The position numbers and the translations under genes are program-made. 64,000 bases of DNA from Nocardioides eburneiflavus (GTDB lineage: Bacteria; Actinomycetota; Actinomycetes; Propionibacteriales; Nocardioidaceae), in assembly GCF_004785795.1 (NCBI RefSeq), contig NZ_SRRO01000001.1:3596001-3660000 (forward strand), given 5' to 3'. The notes under the pieces were generated by a model. It was not told the origin of the DNA and did no database searches. It worked only from the letters and a program-made list of their open reading frames with translations. Position 1 is the stretch's first letter. Each line of letters begins with the position of its first letter. Positions 9,578-18,350 of the stretch are shown piece after piece.

Positions 9578-9612
9578 GGTTTCGACACGGTCGCTGCGCG
9601 ACCTGCTCAACC
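9578..9612 (+). repeat. REP-like element, 35 bp, with central hairpin
   Basis: Starts GGTTTCGACACG and ends CCTGCTCAACC. The centre GGTCGC-TGC-GCGACC forms a stem. This is the clearest copy of the repeat family in the window and leads directly into the 29-bp tandem array. The 9540-9889 stretch holds only these repeats and the rimO upstream region. Confidence 0.75.
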
Positions 9613-9771
9613 AGCGGGCCGGCTGCGCGACCTGCTCAACCATCGGCCCGGCTGCGCGACCTGCTCAACCATCGGCCCGGCTGCGCGACCTGCTCAACCA
9701 GCGGTCCGGCTGCGCGACCTGCTCAACCAGCGGTCCGGCTGCGCGACCTGCTCAACCAGCGGCCCTGCTGG
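9598..9771 (+). repeat. Six tandem copies of a 29-bp unit
   Basis: Each unit begins GCGACCTGCTCAACC and ends near CGGCTGC. Unit starts are 9598, 9627, 9656, 9685, 9714 and 9743. Units differ by one to three bases and the last is the most divergent. There are no spacers between units. The first unit contains the second half of the REP-like element at 9578-9612, so the array looks like an expansion of that element. Confidence 0.9.
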
Positions 9772-9889
9772 GCGTTGTGTTTCGAGGCTCGCTACGCGGC
9801 CCACCCGGGCTGCGAGGACGCCGGTGAGGCGCCTCACCGCGTTGCCGGTGCGGGTCCACGCGGCCCGAACCGGCATACTCACGCATGCG

Positions 9890-11401
9890 ATGACAACGAC
9901 TGAGACCGAGACCCCCACCGTCGAGGCGGCCGCTCCGCTGCAGGTCGCGGTGGTCACCCTCGGGTGCGCCCGCAACGAGGTCGACTCCGAGGAGCTCGCC
10001 GGTCGGCTCGAGGCGGGCGGCTTCGTCCTCGTCGACGACGCGGAGGACGCCGACACGGTCGTGGTCAACACCTGCGGGTTCGTCGAGGCCGCCAAGAAGG
10101 ACTCGGTGGACACCCTGCTCGAGGCCGCGGACCTCAAGGCCTCGGCCGGCCACGGCGGCAGGGCTCAGGCTGTCGTCGCGGTCGGCTGCCTGGCCGAGCG
10201 CTACGGCAAGGACCTCGCCGAGTCGCTGCCGGAGGCCGACGCGGTGCTCGGCTTCGACGACTACCCCGACATCGCGTCCAAGCTCCGTGCCATCGTCGGC
10301 GGTGAGACCCACCACCCGCACACGCCGTCCGACCGGCGTCGCCTGCTCCCGATCTCGCCGGTCGAGCGCGACGCCTCCACGGTCTCCGTCCCCGGCCACG
10401 ACGTACGCGCGGACGCCAGCGAGATCGGTGAGGGTGCGCCCGCGACAGGTCCTCGGGCCGTACGCCGCCGGCTCGACGCCGGCCCCATGGCGCCGCTCAA
10501 GCTGGCCAGCGGCTGCGACCGGCGCTGCTCCTTCTGCGCGATCCCGAGCTTCCGCGGGTCCTTCGTCAGCCGTCGGCCGAGCGACGTGCTCCAGGAAGGG
10601 CAGTGGCTGGCCACTCAGGGCGTCAAGGAGCTGTTCCTCGTCAGCGAGAACTCCACCTCCTACGGCAAGGACCTCGGCGACCTGCGCCTCCTCGAGACGC
10701 TGCTGCCCGAGCTGGCCGGCATCGACGGCATCGAGCGCGTACGGGTGTCCTACCTCCAGCCCGCCGAGACCCGCCCCGGCCTGATCGAGGCCATCGCCTC
10801 GACGCCCGGTGTCGTGCCCTACTTCGACCTGTCCTTCCAGCACGCCAGCGGCCCGGTGCTGCGCCGGATGCGCCGCTTCGGCGACCCGGAGAGCTTCCTC
10901 GGGCTCCTCGAGCAGATCCGGTCGCTCGCCCCGCTGGCCGGCGTACGCTCCAACGTCATCGTCGGCTTCCCCGGCGAGACCGAGGACGACCTGCAGACCC
11001 TCTGCGACTTCCTCGAGGCCGCGCGGATGGACGTCACCGGCGTGTTCGGCTACTCCGACGAGGACGGCACGGAGGCCGCGGGCTTCGCCGACGACCTCAA
11101 GCTGGACGAGGACGAGATCCGCGCGCGCACCGAGCACGTGACCACGCTCGTCGAGGAGCTCAACGCCCAGCGGGCGGAGGAGCGCATCGGCGAGCGGGTC
11201 GTCGTGCTGGTGGAGTCGGTCGACGACGAGGAGGGCGAGCTCGTGGTCGAGGGTCGCGCGGCCCACCAGGGCCCGGAGGTCGACGGCACGACGCTCCTGA
11301 CCGGTACGACGGGCGCGCGGGTCGGCGACCTGCTCGCCGCCACCGTCACCGGGACGGACGGGGTCGACCTGGTTGCACGAGTGGACGGAGACCGAGCATG
11401 A
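9890..11401 (+). CDS. rimO: Ribosomal protein S12 methylthiotransferase RimO
   Basis: Radical-SAM enzyme that methylthiolates an aspartate of ribosomal protein S12. The N-terminal UPF0004 domain starts [16 protein letters not shown]. The radical-SAM cluster motif CxxxCxxC is in [16 protein letters not shown]. The C-terminal TRAM domain includes [20 protein letters not shown]. The ATG at 9890 gives 503 aa; the frame stays open upstream only because it runs through the 29-bp repeats. A CATACT box at 9874-9879 is the best -10 candidate, and no Shine-Dalgarno is seen. The stop overlaps the pgsA start in ATGA. It keeps its usual place between the RodZ-like gene and pgsA, though about 3.9 kb has been inserted before it. 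Confidence 0.95.
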   Translation: MTTTETETPTVEAAAPLQVAVVTLGCARNEVDSEELAGRLEAGGFVLVDDAEDADTVVVNTCGFVEAAKKDSVDTLLEAADLKASAGHGGRAQAVVAVGCLAERYGKDLAESLPEADAVLGFDDYPDIASKLRAIVGGETHHPHTPSDRRRLLPISPVERDASTVSVPGHDVRADASEIGEGAPATGPRAVRRRLDAGPMAPLKLASGCDRRCSFCAIPSFRGSFVSRRPSDVLQEGQWLATQGVKELFLVSENSTSYGKDLGDLRLLETLLPELAGIDGIERVRVSYLQPAETRPGLIEAIASTPGVVPYFDLSFQHASGPVLRRMRRFGDPESFLGLLEQIRSLAPLAGVRSNVIVGFPGETEDDLQTLCDFLEAARMDVTGVFGYSDEDGTEAAGFADDLKLDEDEIRARTEHVTTLVEELNAQRAEERIGERVVVLVESVDDEEGELVVEGRAAHQGPEVDGTTLLTGTTGARVGDLLAATVTGTDGVDLVARVDGDRA

Positions 11402-12012
11402 CGACCGAGCAGCGGGTGTCGAACTTCAACATCGCCAACGTGCTCACCGTGCTGCGCATCGCCATGGTGCCGCTCTTCGGCTGGGCCCTCCTGCACGACG
11501 GCGGCGACTCGGCGACCTGGCGGTGGATCGCGTTCGCGATCTTCGCCGTCGCGATGATCACCGACAAGATCGACGGCGACCTGGCTCGCAAGCACAACCT
11601 GATCACGGACTTCGGCAAGATCGCCGACCCGATCGCCGACAAGGCGATCACCGGCATGGCCTTCATCGGCCTGTCGGTCGTCGGGGACATCTGGTGGTGG
11701 GTGACGATCGTCGTGCTGGTGCGCGAGTGGAGCGTGACGCTGCTACGGCTGTCGATCCTCAAGGACGTCGTCATCGCGGCCGCGCAGAGCGGGAAGATCA
11801 AGACCGTGCTCCAGGCGCTCGCCCTGGCCGGCCTGACCTGGCCGCTCCCGCACGGCGACGCACACGGCGGTGCGTTCGACTTCTGGCCCGGCCCGCTCGG
11901 CGAGGTGCTCTTCTACGTCAGCCAGCTCATGCTCGCCGCGGCCGTGGCGATGACGATGTGGTCGGGCTGGGAGTTCTTCCGCGACGTACGCACGCAGCGC
12001 CGGAAGTCCTGA
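11398..12012 (+). CDS. pgsA: CDP-diacylglycerol-glycerol-3-phosphate phosphatidyltransferase
   Basis: Integral membrane enzyme that makes phosphatidylglycerophosphate from CDP-diacylglycerol. At 204 aa it is the usual length. The CDP-alcohol phosphotransferase signature is complete: DG-x2-AR-x8-G-x3-D-x3-D, seen in [12 protein letters not shown] and continuing [12 protein letters not shown]. Several hydrophobic helices follow, and the protein ends with a basic tail ([10 protein letters not shown]). The ATG overlaps the rimO stop by 4 nt, so the two are translationally coupled. It corresponds to the pgsA copy found next to clgR in mycobacteria. Confidence 0.94.
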   Translation: MTTEQRVSNFNIANVLTVLRIAMVPLFGWALLHDGGDSATWRWIAFAIFAVAMITDKIDGDLARKHNLITDFGKIADPIADKAITGMAFIGLSVVGDIWWWVTIVVLVREWSVTLLRLSILKDVVIAAAQSGKIKTVLQALALAGLTWPLPHGDAHGGAFDFWPGPLGEVLFYVSQLMLAAAVAMTMWSGWEFFRDVRTQRRKS

Positions 12013-12154
12013 CGCGGCAAGGGCAAATCCTGCTCAAGATCCGGTTCACTTTTCAGCCGCGAACCGTTCGGGAAATGCATCCCCAAGTGGGGTTCTGGGG
12101 CGGGAAGTCAGGGTTACAGTGACCCGGCTCACCCACCCTTCGAAAGGTCTTCCT

Positions 12155-15079
12155 GTGTCAGCATCCCGACCCGGGCGCCGGTTCTCCCTGGCAGCCGTCG
12201 TGACAGGAATGCTTGCTGCGCCGCTTGCCGTGGTGACCACGGCCGCGCCCGCACAAGCCGCTCCCGTCGACATCCAGATCCTGGCGACCAACGACTTCCA
12301 CGGTCGCCTCCTGCCCAACACATCCTTCGGTGCCCAGGAAGCGGGCGCTGCGCAGTTCGCGGGTGCGGTCAAGCAGCTCGAGTCGGACTACCCCGGCTCG
12401 ACGGTCTTCACCGCCGCAGGCGACCTCATCGGAGCATCCACGTTCGAGTCATTCATCCAGCGCGACAAGCCGACGATCGACTCGCTCAACATCGCCGGCC
12501 TCGACGTCTCGGCCGCGGGCAACCACGAGTTCGACGCGGGCTACGACGACCTCGTCGACCGTGTGATGGCTCCCTACGACGCGACCACCAACCCCGAGGG
12601 TGGAGCCGAGTGGCAGTACATCGCCGCCAACGTACGCGACGCTGCGGCGCCGACCGAGTACGCACTGCCCGACGTCACCGCGAACACCCCCGACCCCGCT
12701 GACGTCTCCGACGGCGGCACGTGGATGACCACGATGAACGGCGTCAACGTGGGTTTCGTGGGCGCTGTCACCGAGGACCTGCCGTCCCTGGTCAGCCCGG
12801 CAGGCATCGCCGAGATCGACGTGACCGACATCGTCGACGAGGTCAACGCCGGCGCCGACGCGCTCAAGGCGGACGGTGCCGACATCGTCGTCATGCTCGT
12901 CCACGAGGGTGCGACGTCGACCAACATCGCCGCGCTGGACGACGGCTCCGCCTTCGCCCAGATCGTCAACGGCGTCGACGGCGACGTCAGCGCGATCGTC
13001 TCGGGCCACACCCACCTGGCCTACAACCACTTCTTCGAGGGCCGTCCGGTCGTCTCTGCAGGTCAGTACGGGACGAACCTCAACAAGCTGGTCTTCAGCG
13101 TCGACCCGGTCGCCGACACCGTCGCGCTCGTGAGCCAGGAGGTCGTCCAGGCCAACACCGTCACGATCGAGGACACCGACGCGATCGCGGCTCGTGACGC
13201 TGCCGCGGACGTCGTCCAGGACGCGGTGGACGTCGCGGACGAGCTCGGCGCCCAGGAGCTCGGCGAGATCGCCGGTCCGTTCACGCGGGCGCGGCTCTCC
13301 AACGGAAACGAGAACCGTGGTGGCGAGTCCACCCTCGGAAACATGGTCGCCGAGGTGCAGCGCTGGGCCACCGGTCCGGAGTCGTCCGGGACGGCCCAGA
13401 TCGCCTTCATGAACCCGGGTGGCCTGCGCGAGGACATGCTGGGCAACGCCGAGGACGGCTATCCCGCCCCCCTCACCTACAAGCAGGCGGCTGTCGTTCA
13501 GCCGTTCGCCAACACGCTGGTGACGATGGACATGACGGGTGCGCAGCTCAAGACGCTGCTCGAGCAGCAGTGGCAGCGTGACGGGAACGGCAACGTCCCG
13601 TCGCGCCCGTTCCTGCGCCTCGGCACGTCCGAGGGCTTCTTCTCGACCTACGACGCGACCCGGCCCGAGGGCGACCGCATCACCGGGATGTGGCTGGATG
13701 GCACGGCGATCGAGCCGGGCACCACCTACTCGGTGACGGCCAACTCCTTCCTGGCTGCCGGGGGCGACAACTTCCGCGCGTTCAACCTGGCCACCAACAA
13801 GCGGGACTCGGGCCGCGTGGACCTTCAGGCCATGGTCGACTACATGGCGGCGAACTCGCCCGTCGAGGGCGACCCGACCCAGCACTTCGTGGGTCTGAGC
13901 TTCCCGCCGGAGGCGCCGTCGGTCTACCACCCGGGCGAGCACGTCCGCTTCGACGTGAGCTCGTGGTCGTTCACCGCTCCCGGTGACCCGCGTGACGAGA
14001 CCGTCGCGGTCCTGATGGACGGCGAGGAGATCGACACCCTCCCGGTGGACAACTCGCTGGGCACCACGACCAACGACCAGTACGGCAAGATCGTCGGCGA
14101 CGTCGTGATCCCGGTGGGTACCCCTCCCGGCACGCACACGCTGGAGATCGTCGGCACCACGACCGGGACCTCGCTCGAGCTCCCCGACGTGGAGACGGAC
14201 CGTGCCCCGATCAAGTCGGACGCGAGCGTGCAGGTCGTCGCCACCCCGGCGACGATCCCCGCGCAGACCGGCACCACTGTCCTCGACGTCACCGTCGCCA
14301 CCTCGGGCCAGAAGGCCACCGGCCTGGTCGCGGCGATGCTCGACGGCAAGGTCGTGGGCGGCGCCGAGCTCGTCGACGGCAAGGCCTCCCTGCCCGTCGG
14401 CCCGTTCGACACGGCCGGCGACAAGCTGATCGAGGTCCGCTACTACGGCGACGAGGGCACCAAGGCGGCGACCGGCCAGGTCACCGTCACGGTGACGCCC
14501 GCGCCGGTCGTCGTGAAGGCGACCCCGACGCTCACGGCGACGGTCTCGCCCGACCGCGTGAAGGTCAACAAGGAGGGCGCGACCGTTTCCCTCACGGTCA
14601 GCAAGGCCTCCGGCATCCCCACCGGCGCGGTCATCGCGACCGTCGGCGGCAAGGTCGTCGGTGCCGGCGAGCTGGCCGCGGGCAAGGCCGACATCGCCCT
14701 CCAGCCGTTCGAGGAGGTCGGCACGCAGGCGGTCGTCCTGGAGTACTTCGGCGACGACAGCACGAAGGCCGGGTCGACCACGGTCCAGGTCGAGGTGACC
14801 AAGGCGCGCCCGAAGCTGAAGGTGCGCGGCCCCAAGCGGGTCGAGCGCGGCGACAAGGGCGTCTTCACCGTCGTCGCAGACGCGGCTGGCCACACGCCCT
14901 CCGGCAAGGTCACGGTGAAGGTCGCGGGCAAGAAGGTCACCAAGAAGCTGAAGCAGGGTCAGGCGACGTTCCGCATCGCCATGACCGAGCTCGGCAGGAA
15001 CAAGGTGGTCGTGAAGTACCGCGGTGACGAGCTCACGACCTCGAAGAAGAAGGTCCTTCGCGTCACCGTGACGCGCTGA
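12155..15079 (+). CDS. Secreted bifunctional metallophosphatase/5'-nucleotidase with Ig-like C-terminal repeats
   Basis: Exported enzyme expected to release phosphate and nucleosides from nucleotides. The GTG at 12155 lies 7 nt after GAAAGG and starts a signal peptide (SASRPGRRFSL to AAPAQAAP). The metallophosphatase domain has LATNDFHGRL, GDLIGAS, GNHEFD and SGHTH. The 5'-nucleotidase C-domain has NRGGESTLGNMVAEVQ and AGGDNFRAF. From about residue 690 to the end (974 aa) there are three Ig-like repeats, each with a GDxxTK-type strand, and the last is Lys-rich, which may bind the cell surface. I see no sortase motif. A strong terminator follows. Its neighbour is a secreted nuclease with a similar C-terminal module. 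Confidence 0.93.
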   Translation: MSASRPGRRFSLAAVVTGMLAAPLAVVTTAAPAQAAPVDIQILATNDFHGRLLPNTSFGAQEAGAAQFAGAVKQLESDYPGSTVFTAAGDLIGASTFESFIQRDKPTIDSLNIAGLDVSAAGNHEFDAGYDDLVDRVMAPYDATTNPEGGAEWQYIAANVRDAAAPTEYALPDVTANTPDPADVSDGGTWMTTMNGVNVGFVGAVTEDLPSLVSPAGIAEIDVTDIVDEVNAGADALKADGADIVVMLVHEGATSTNIAALDDGSAFAQIVNGVDGDVSAIVSGHTHLAYNHFFEGRPVVSAGQYGTNLNKLVFSVDPVADTVALVSQEVVQANTVTIEDTDAIAARDAAADVVQDAVDVADELGAQELGEIAGPFTRARLSNGNENRGGESTLGNMVAEVQRWATGPESSGTAQIAFMNPGGLREDMLGNAEDGYPAPLTYKQAAVVQPFANTLVTMDMTGAQLKTLLEQQWQRDGNGNVPSRPFLRLGTSEGFFSTYDATRPEGDRITGMWLDGTAIEPGTTYSVTANSFLAAGGDNFRAFNLATNKRDSGRVDLQAMVDYMAANSPVEGDPTQHFVGLSFPPEAPSVYHPGEHVRFDVSSWSFTAPGDPRDETVAVLMDGEEIDTLPVDNSLGTTTNDQYGKIVGDVVIPVGTPPGTHTLEIVGTTTGTSLELPDVETDRAPIKSDASVQVVATPATIPAQTGTTVLDVTVATSGQKATGLVAAMLDGKVVGGAELVDGKASLPVGPFDTAGDKLIEVRYYGDEGTKAATGQVTVTVTPAPVVVKATPTLTATVSPDRVKVNKEGATVSLTVSKASGIPTGAVIATVGGKVVGAGELAAGKADIALQPFEEVGTQAVVLEYFGDDSTKAGSTTVQVEVTKARPKLKVRGPKRVERGDKGVFTVVADAAGHTPSGKVTVKVAGKKVTKKLKQGQATFRIAMTELGRNKVVVKYRGDELTTSKKKVLRVTVTR

Positions 15080-15101
15080 GCCACTCACCACACCGAACGG
15101 G

Positions 15102-15130
15102 AAGGGGCCCGGCCACTCGTCGGGCCCCTT
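15102..15130 (+). terminator. Rho-independent-type terminator after the 5'-nucleotidase gene
   Basis: AAGGGGCCCG pairs with CGGGCCCCTT across a 9-nt loop, followed by TTTCC. The stem is perfect. Confidence 0.85.
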
Positions 15131-15165
15131 TCCGCCCCCTCGCACACACTCCTCAGGAGCAGTCC

Positions 15166-18100
15166 ATGCACTCTTCCGCGTTCGTACGACGCGCGGCCGG
15201 CGGCCTCGGCCTCGGCCTCCTCACGGCAAGCCTGGTAGGCCTGCCGAGCACCGCCCACGCCAACCCCGACGGTGACGACCTGGTCATCAGCGAGGTCTAC
15301 GGCGCTGGCGGCAACGGCACCGGAGCCAGCCGGAACGCCGACTTCATCGAGCTCTACAACCCCACCGACGCCCCGATCAGCGTGAGCGGCATGTCCGTCC
15401 AGTACCGGAGCACGAGTGGCACCTCGGTCGGTGTCTCGAACATCACCGCCCTCAGCGGCTCGGTGCCGGCCAACGGACACTTCCTGGTGGGCGCCGCCCC
15501 CGGCGCTGACACGGCGCGGCCCGGTCTCCCGACCCCCGACGTCGCGGGGAACATCGCGATGGGCGGCGCGTCCGGACAGGTCCTCCTCGTCGACGGGACT
15601 GCCCCCAGCACGGTTGGCACCGGCGACCTCGCCGGCAACCCGGACCTGGTCGACATGGTCGGCTACGGCTCGGCAGGCTCGTACGAGACCGCCCCCACCG
15701 GGGTCACGCTCGCCAACACGACGTCTGCCCAGCGCTCGGCCACCGGCGCGGACACCGACCACAACGCCAACGACTTCTCCGAGGCCGTGCCCACGCCCAC
15801 CAACGCCGCGGGCCAGACCGAGCCTCCTGTCGCTCCTCCGCCGGCAGACCCGGTCGAGGTGAGCATCGCCGAGATCCAGGGCACCGGCACGGTCAGCCCC
15901 CTCGAGGGCGACCCGGTGATCACGGAGGGCGTCGTCACCGCCGCCTACAGCACCGGTGGCTACAACGGCTTCTACATCCAGACGGGTGGTGAGGACACCA
16001 CGCTGGGGGCCTCTGACGGCATCTTCGTCTACGAGCCCGGGTTCCCGGCCACGATCGAGGTGGGTGACTCGGTCGAGGTCGAGGGAGAGGTCGTCGAGTT
16101 CGGCTCGGGGTCGAACACCCTGACCGAGATCGACGCGACCGAGATCACCGAGCTGACGACGGCCCTTCCGACCGTCGTTCCCAACACCGAGCTGCCCGGC
16201 ACCGACTGCGCGCTGCCCGGCACGGACTGCCCGAGTGCAGCCGAGCTGGACGTCCTTCGCGAGGAGTTCGAGGGGGAGGCCTTCCTGCCCACCGCTCCGA
16301 TGACTGTCACCGACGCGTACGACTTCGGTGTCACGTCGTCGAGCTTCTTCGGTGAGATCGGCATCGCAGCCGGGTCCGACATCCCGCTCGTGACGCCCAC
16401 CGAGGTGGTCGACGCCCAGGACACCGCCGGCATCGCCGCTCGGACGGCCTACAACGAGGCGCACCGCGTCGTGCTCGACGACGGCTCCTCGGCCACCTAC
16501 TGGAACACCAGCAACACCGCCGGCGCCCAGGACCAGCCGGTCCCGTGGCTCACCGCGGACCACACGGTGCGCGTCGGTGCGGCCGTCACCTTCGACGAGC
16601 CCGTCATCCTCGACTACCGCTTCGGGTGGAAGCTCCAGCCGCAGCGCCAGGTCGTCGGCGAGCCCACCGGGCTCGTGACCTTCGAGCAGGACCGCCCCGC
16701 AGCACCGGCCCCGGTCGGCGGCGACCTCAAGCTCGCGACCTTCAACGTCCTGAACTACTTCACCACGTTCGGCAGCGACGTGCCCGGGTGCACGGCGTTC
16801 GTCGACCGGGACGACAACCCGATCGCCACCCGCAGCTGCACCGCCTCCAATGGCCCGCGCGGCGCGTGGAACCAGGTCAGCTTCGAGCGTCAGCAGACGA
16901 AGATCGTGAACGCGATCAACGCCATGGACGCCGACATCGTCACGCTCCAGGAGCTCGAGAACTCGCTGAGCGTCGACGGGACCGACCGAGACGAGGCCGG
17001 CAAGGCGCTGGTCGCCGCGCTCAACGCCGACGCCGGCACGGTGCGCTGGTCCTTCGTCCCGTCGCCTGCGGAGGTCCCGGCCAGCGAGGACGTCATCCGC
17101 AACGGGTTCATCTACGACCCGTCCTCTGTCTCGCTCGTCGGCGACAGCCAGATCTACGACGTCCCGGCGTTCGACAACGCCCGTGACCCGTTCGCCCAGG
17201 TCTTCAAGCCCAAGGGCGGCACGGTCGACCAGGCCTTCGCCGTGATCGTCAACCACTTCAAGTCCAAGGGCTCCGGCTTCGACGATGGCACCGGCCAGGG
17301 CAACGCCAACCCCGACCGCATAGCGCAGGCGACGGCGCTGACCGAGTTCGCCAGCGACTTCGCGGCCTCGCGTGGCACCGACAAGGTGTTCCTGGCCGGC
17401 GACTTCAACGCCTACTCGATGGAGGACCCGGTCCAGGTCATCACCGGTGCCGGCTACACGGCGCTGGAGTCGACCGACGACCCGGACGAGGAGACCTACA
17501 GCTTCGCCGGCACGTCCGGGTCGCTCGACCACGTGTTCGCCAACGCCGCGGCGAAGGCGATGGTCACCGGCGTGGACGTGTGGGAGATCAACGCCAACGA
17601 GTCGGTCTACTACCAGTACAGCCGCTACAACTACGTCGGGACCGACCTCTACAGCCCCGACGTGTTCGCGAGCTCGGACCACAACCCCGAGCTGGTGGGG
17701 ATCAAGGTCCCGACGACGCCGGAGCCGACCCCGTACGCCGTCGAGGCGAAGGTGACCCCGCAGGTCGTCGTGGTGGACCGCACCGAGGCGACCGTCAACG
17801 CGAAGGTCACGCGCGGCTCCACGGCACCCGCAGCGGGCGCCATCGAGGTCCGTGAGGGGGGCGTCCTCCTCGCGTCCGGGCCCGTGAACGGTGGGGCCGC
17901 CAACGTCAAGCTGCCGGCCTTCACGACCACCGGGGACCACACCCTGACCGTGCGGTACGTCGACGGGACCTCGGTCCTCGCCGAGCAGACGGTCGTCGTC
18001 ACGGTCCTCCGTGCCGCGTCCGACATCCGGGTCCTGCGGGCCAAGGCCGTGCAGGGCAAGAAGGGCGTGCTGAAGGTCGCGGTGCGCGACTCCGACCTCG

Positions 18101-18294
18101 GCGCAGCCGACGGTCGGGTCCGGATCAAGGCGGCCGGCAAGTGGCGCAACGTGCGACTCGAGGACGGGCGGGCGAAGGTGAAGCTGCCCGCGTTCGCCAA
18201 GCCGGGCACCAAGCGGATCGTCGTCGCGTACGCCGGCTCGTCCAGCGTGGAGGGCGACCGGCAGGTCGTGAAGCTGCGCGTGAAGCGCCGCTGA
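15166..18294 (+). CDS. Secreted ExeM/NucH-family extracellular endonuclease with lamin-tail and Ig-like domains
   Basis: Predicted extracellular DNase/nuclease of 1042 aa. The signal peptide runs from MHSSAFVRRAAGG to STAHAN. A lamin-tail domain follows (VISEVYGAGGNGTG, ADFIELYNP), then an OB-fold-like region (about residues 225-500). The exonuclease-endonuclease-phosphatase domain carries LATFNVLNYF, LQELENS, VNHFKSKG, LAGDFNAYS and SSDHNPELVG, which are the metal and catalytic motifs of the family. Two Lys-rich Ig-like repeats end the protein. AGGAG lies about 6-7 nt before the ATG at 15166. With the upstream 5'-nucleotidase it could turn extracellular DNA into nucleosides and phosphate. 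Confidence 0.92.
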   Translation: MHSSAFVRRAAGGLGLGLLTASLVGLPSTAHANPDGDDLVISEVYGAGGNGTGASRNADFIELYNPTDAPISVSGMSVQYRSTSGTSVGVSNITALSGSVPANGHFLVGAAPGADTARPGLPTPDVAGNIAMGGASGQVLLVDGTAPSTVGTGDLAGNPDLVDMVGYGSAGSYETAPTGVTLANTTSAQRSATGADTDHNANDFSEAVPTPTNAAGQTEPPVAPPPADPVEVSIAEIQGTGTVSPLEGDPVITEGVVTAAYSTGGYNGFYIQTGGEDTTLGASDGIFVYEPGFPATIEVGDSVEVEGEVVEFGSGSNTLTEIDATEITELTTALPTVVPNTELPGTDCALPGTDCPSAAELDVLREEFEGEAFLPTAPMTVTDAYDFGVTSSSFFGEIGIAAGSDIPLVTPTEVVDAQDTAGIAARTAYNEAHRVVLDDGSSATYWNTSNTAGAQDQPVPWLTADHTVRVGAAVTFDEPVILDYRFGWKLQPQRQVVGEPTGLVTFEQDRPAAPAPVGGDLKLATFNVLNYFTTFGSDVPGCTAFVDRDDNPIATRSCTASNGPRGAWNQVSFERQQTKIVNAINAMDADIVTLQELENSLSVDGTDRDEAGKALVAALNADAGTVRWSFVPSPAEVPASEDVIRNGFIYDPSSVSLVGDSQIYDVPAFDNARDPFAQVFKPKGGTVDQAFAVIVNHFKSKGSGFDDGTGQGNANPDRIAQATALTEFASDFAASRGTDKVFLAGDFNAYSMEDPVQVITGAGYTALESTDDPDEETYSFAGTSGSLDHVFANAAAKAMVTGVDVWEINANESVYYQYSRYNYVGTDLYSPDVFASSDHNPELVGIKVPTTPEPTPYAVEAKVTPQVVVVDRTEATVNAKVTRGSTAPAAGAIEVREGGVLLASGPVNGGAANVKLPAFTTTGDHTLTVRYVDGTSVLAEQTVVVTVLRAASDIRVLRAKAVQGKKGVLKVAVRDSDLGAADGRVRIKAAGKWRNVRLEDGRAKVKLPAFAKPGTKRIVVAYAGSSSVEGDRQVVKLRVKRR

Positions 18295-18310
18295 CCCTCG
18301 CGAGCACCGG

Positions 18311-18341
18311 CGGCCCGGTTCCCCTTCAGGGGGCCGGGCCG
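18311..18341. terminator. Hairpin between convergent nuclease and GH15 genes
   Basis: CGGCCCGG-TT-CCCC pairs with GGGG-GCCGGGCCG around a short loop. It lies in the 56-bp gap between two gene ends and could serve both strands. Confidence 0.7.
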
Positions 18342-18350
18342 TCGTCCTGC

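Noticed and set aside
9598-9771. Regularly spaced repeats resembling a CRISPR array
   Set aside because: The 29-bp units follow one another without spacers, and there are no cas genes in the window. It is a tandem repeat.
9122-9889. Long N-terminal extension of RimO
   Set aside because: The open frame upstream of 9890 runs through the IS end and the tandem repeats. It encodes repeated low-complexity sequence, while RimO homology begins only after 9890.
12043-12076. PHO box before the 5'-nucleotidase gene
   Set aside because: Only one half-site (GGTTCACTTTTC) is convincing, and the next 11-nt repeat does not match, so it is not listed as a feature.
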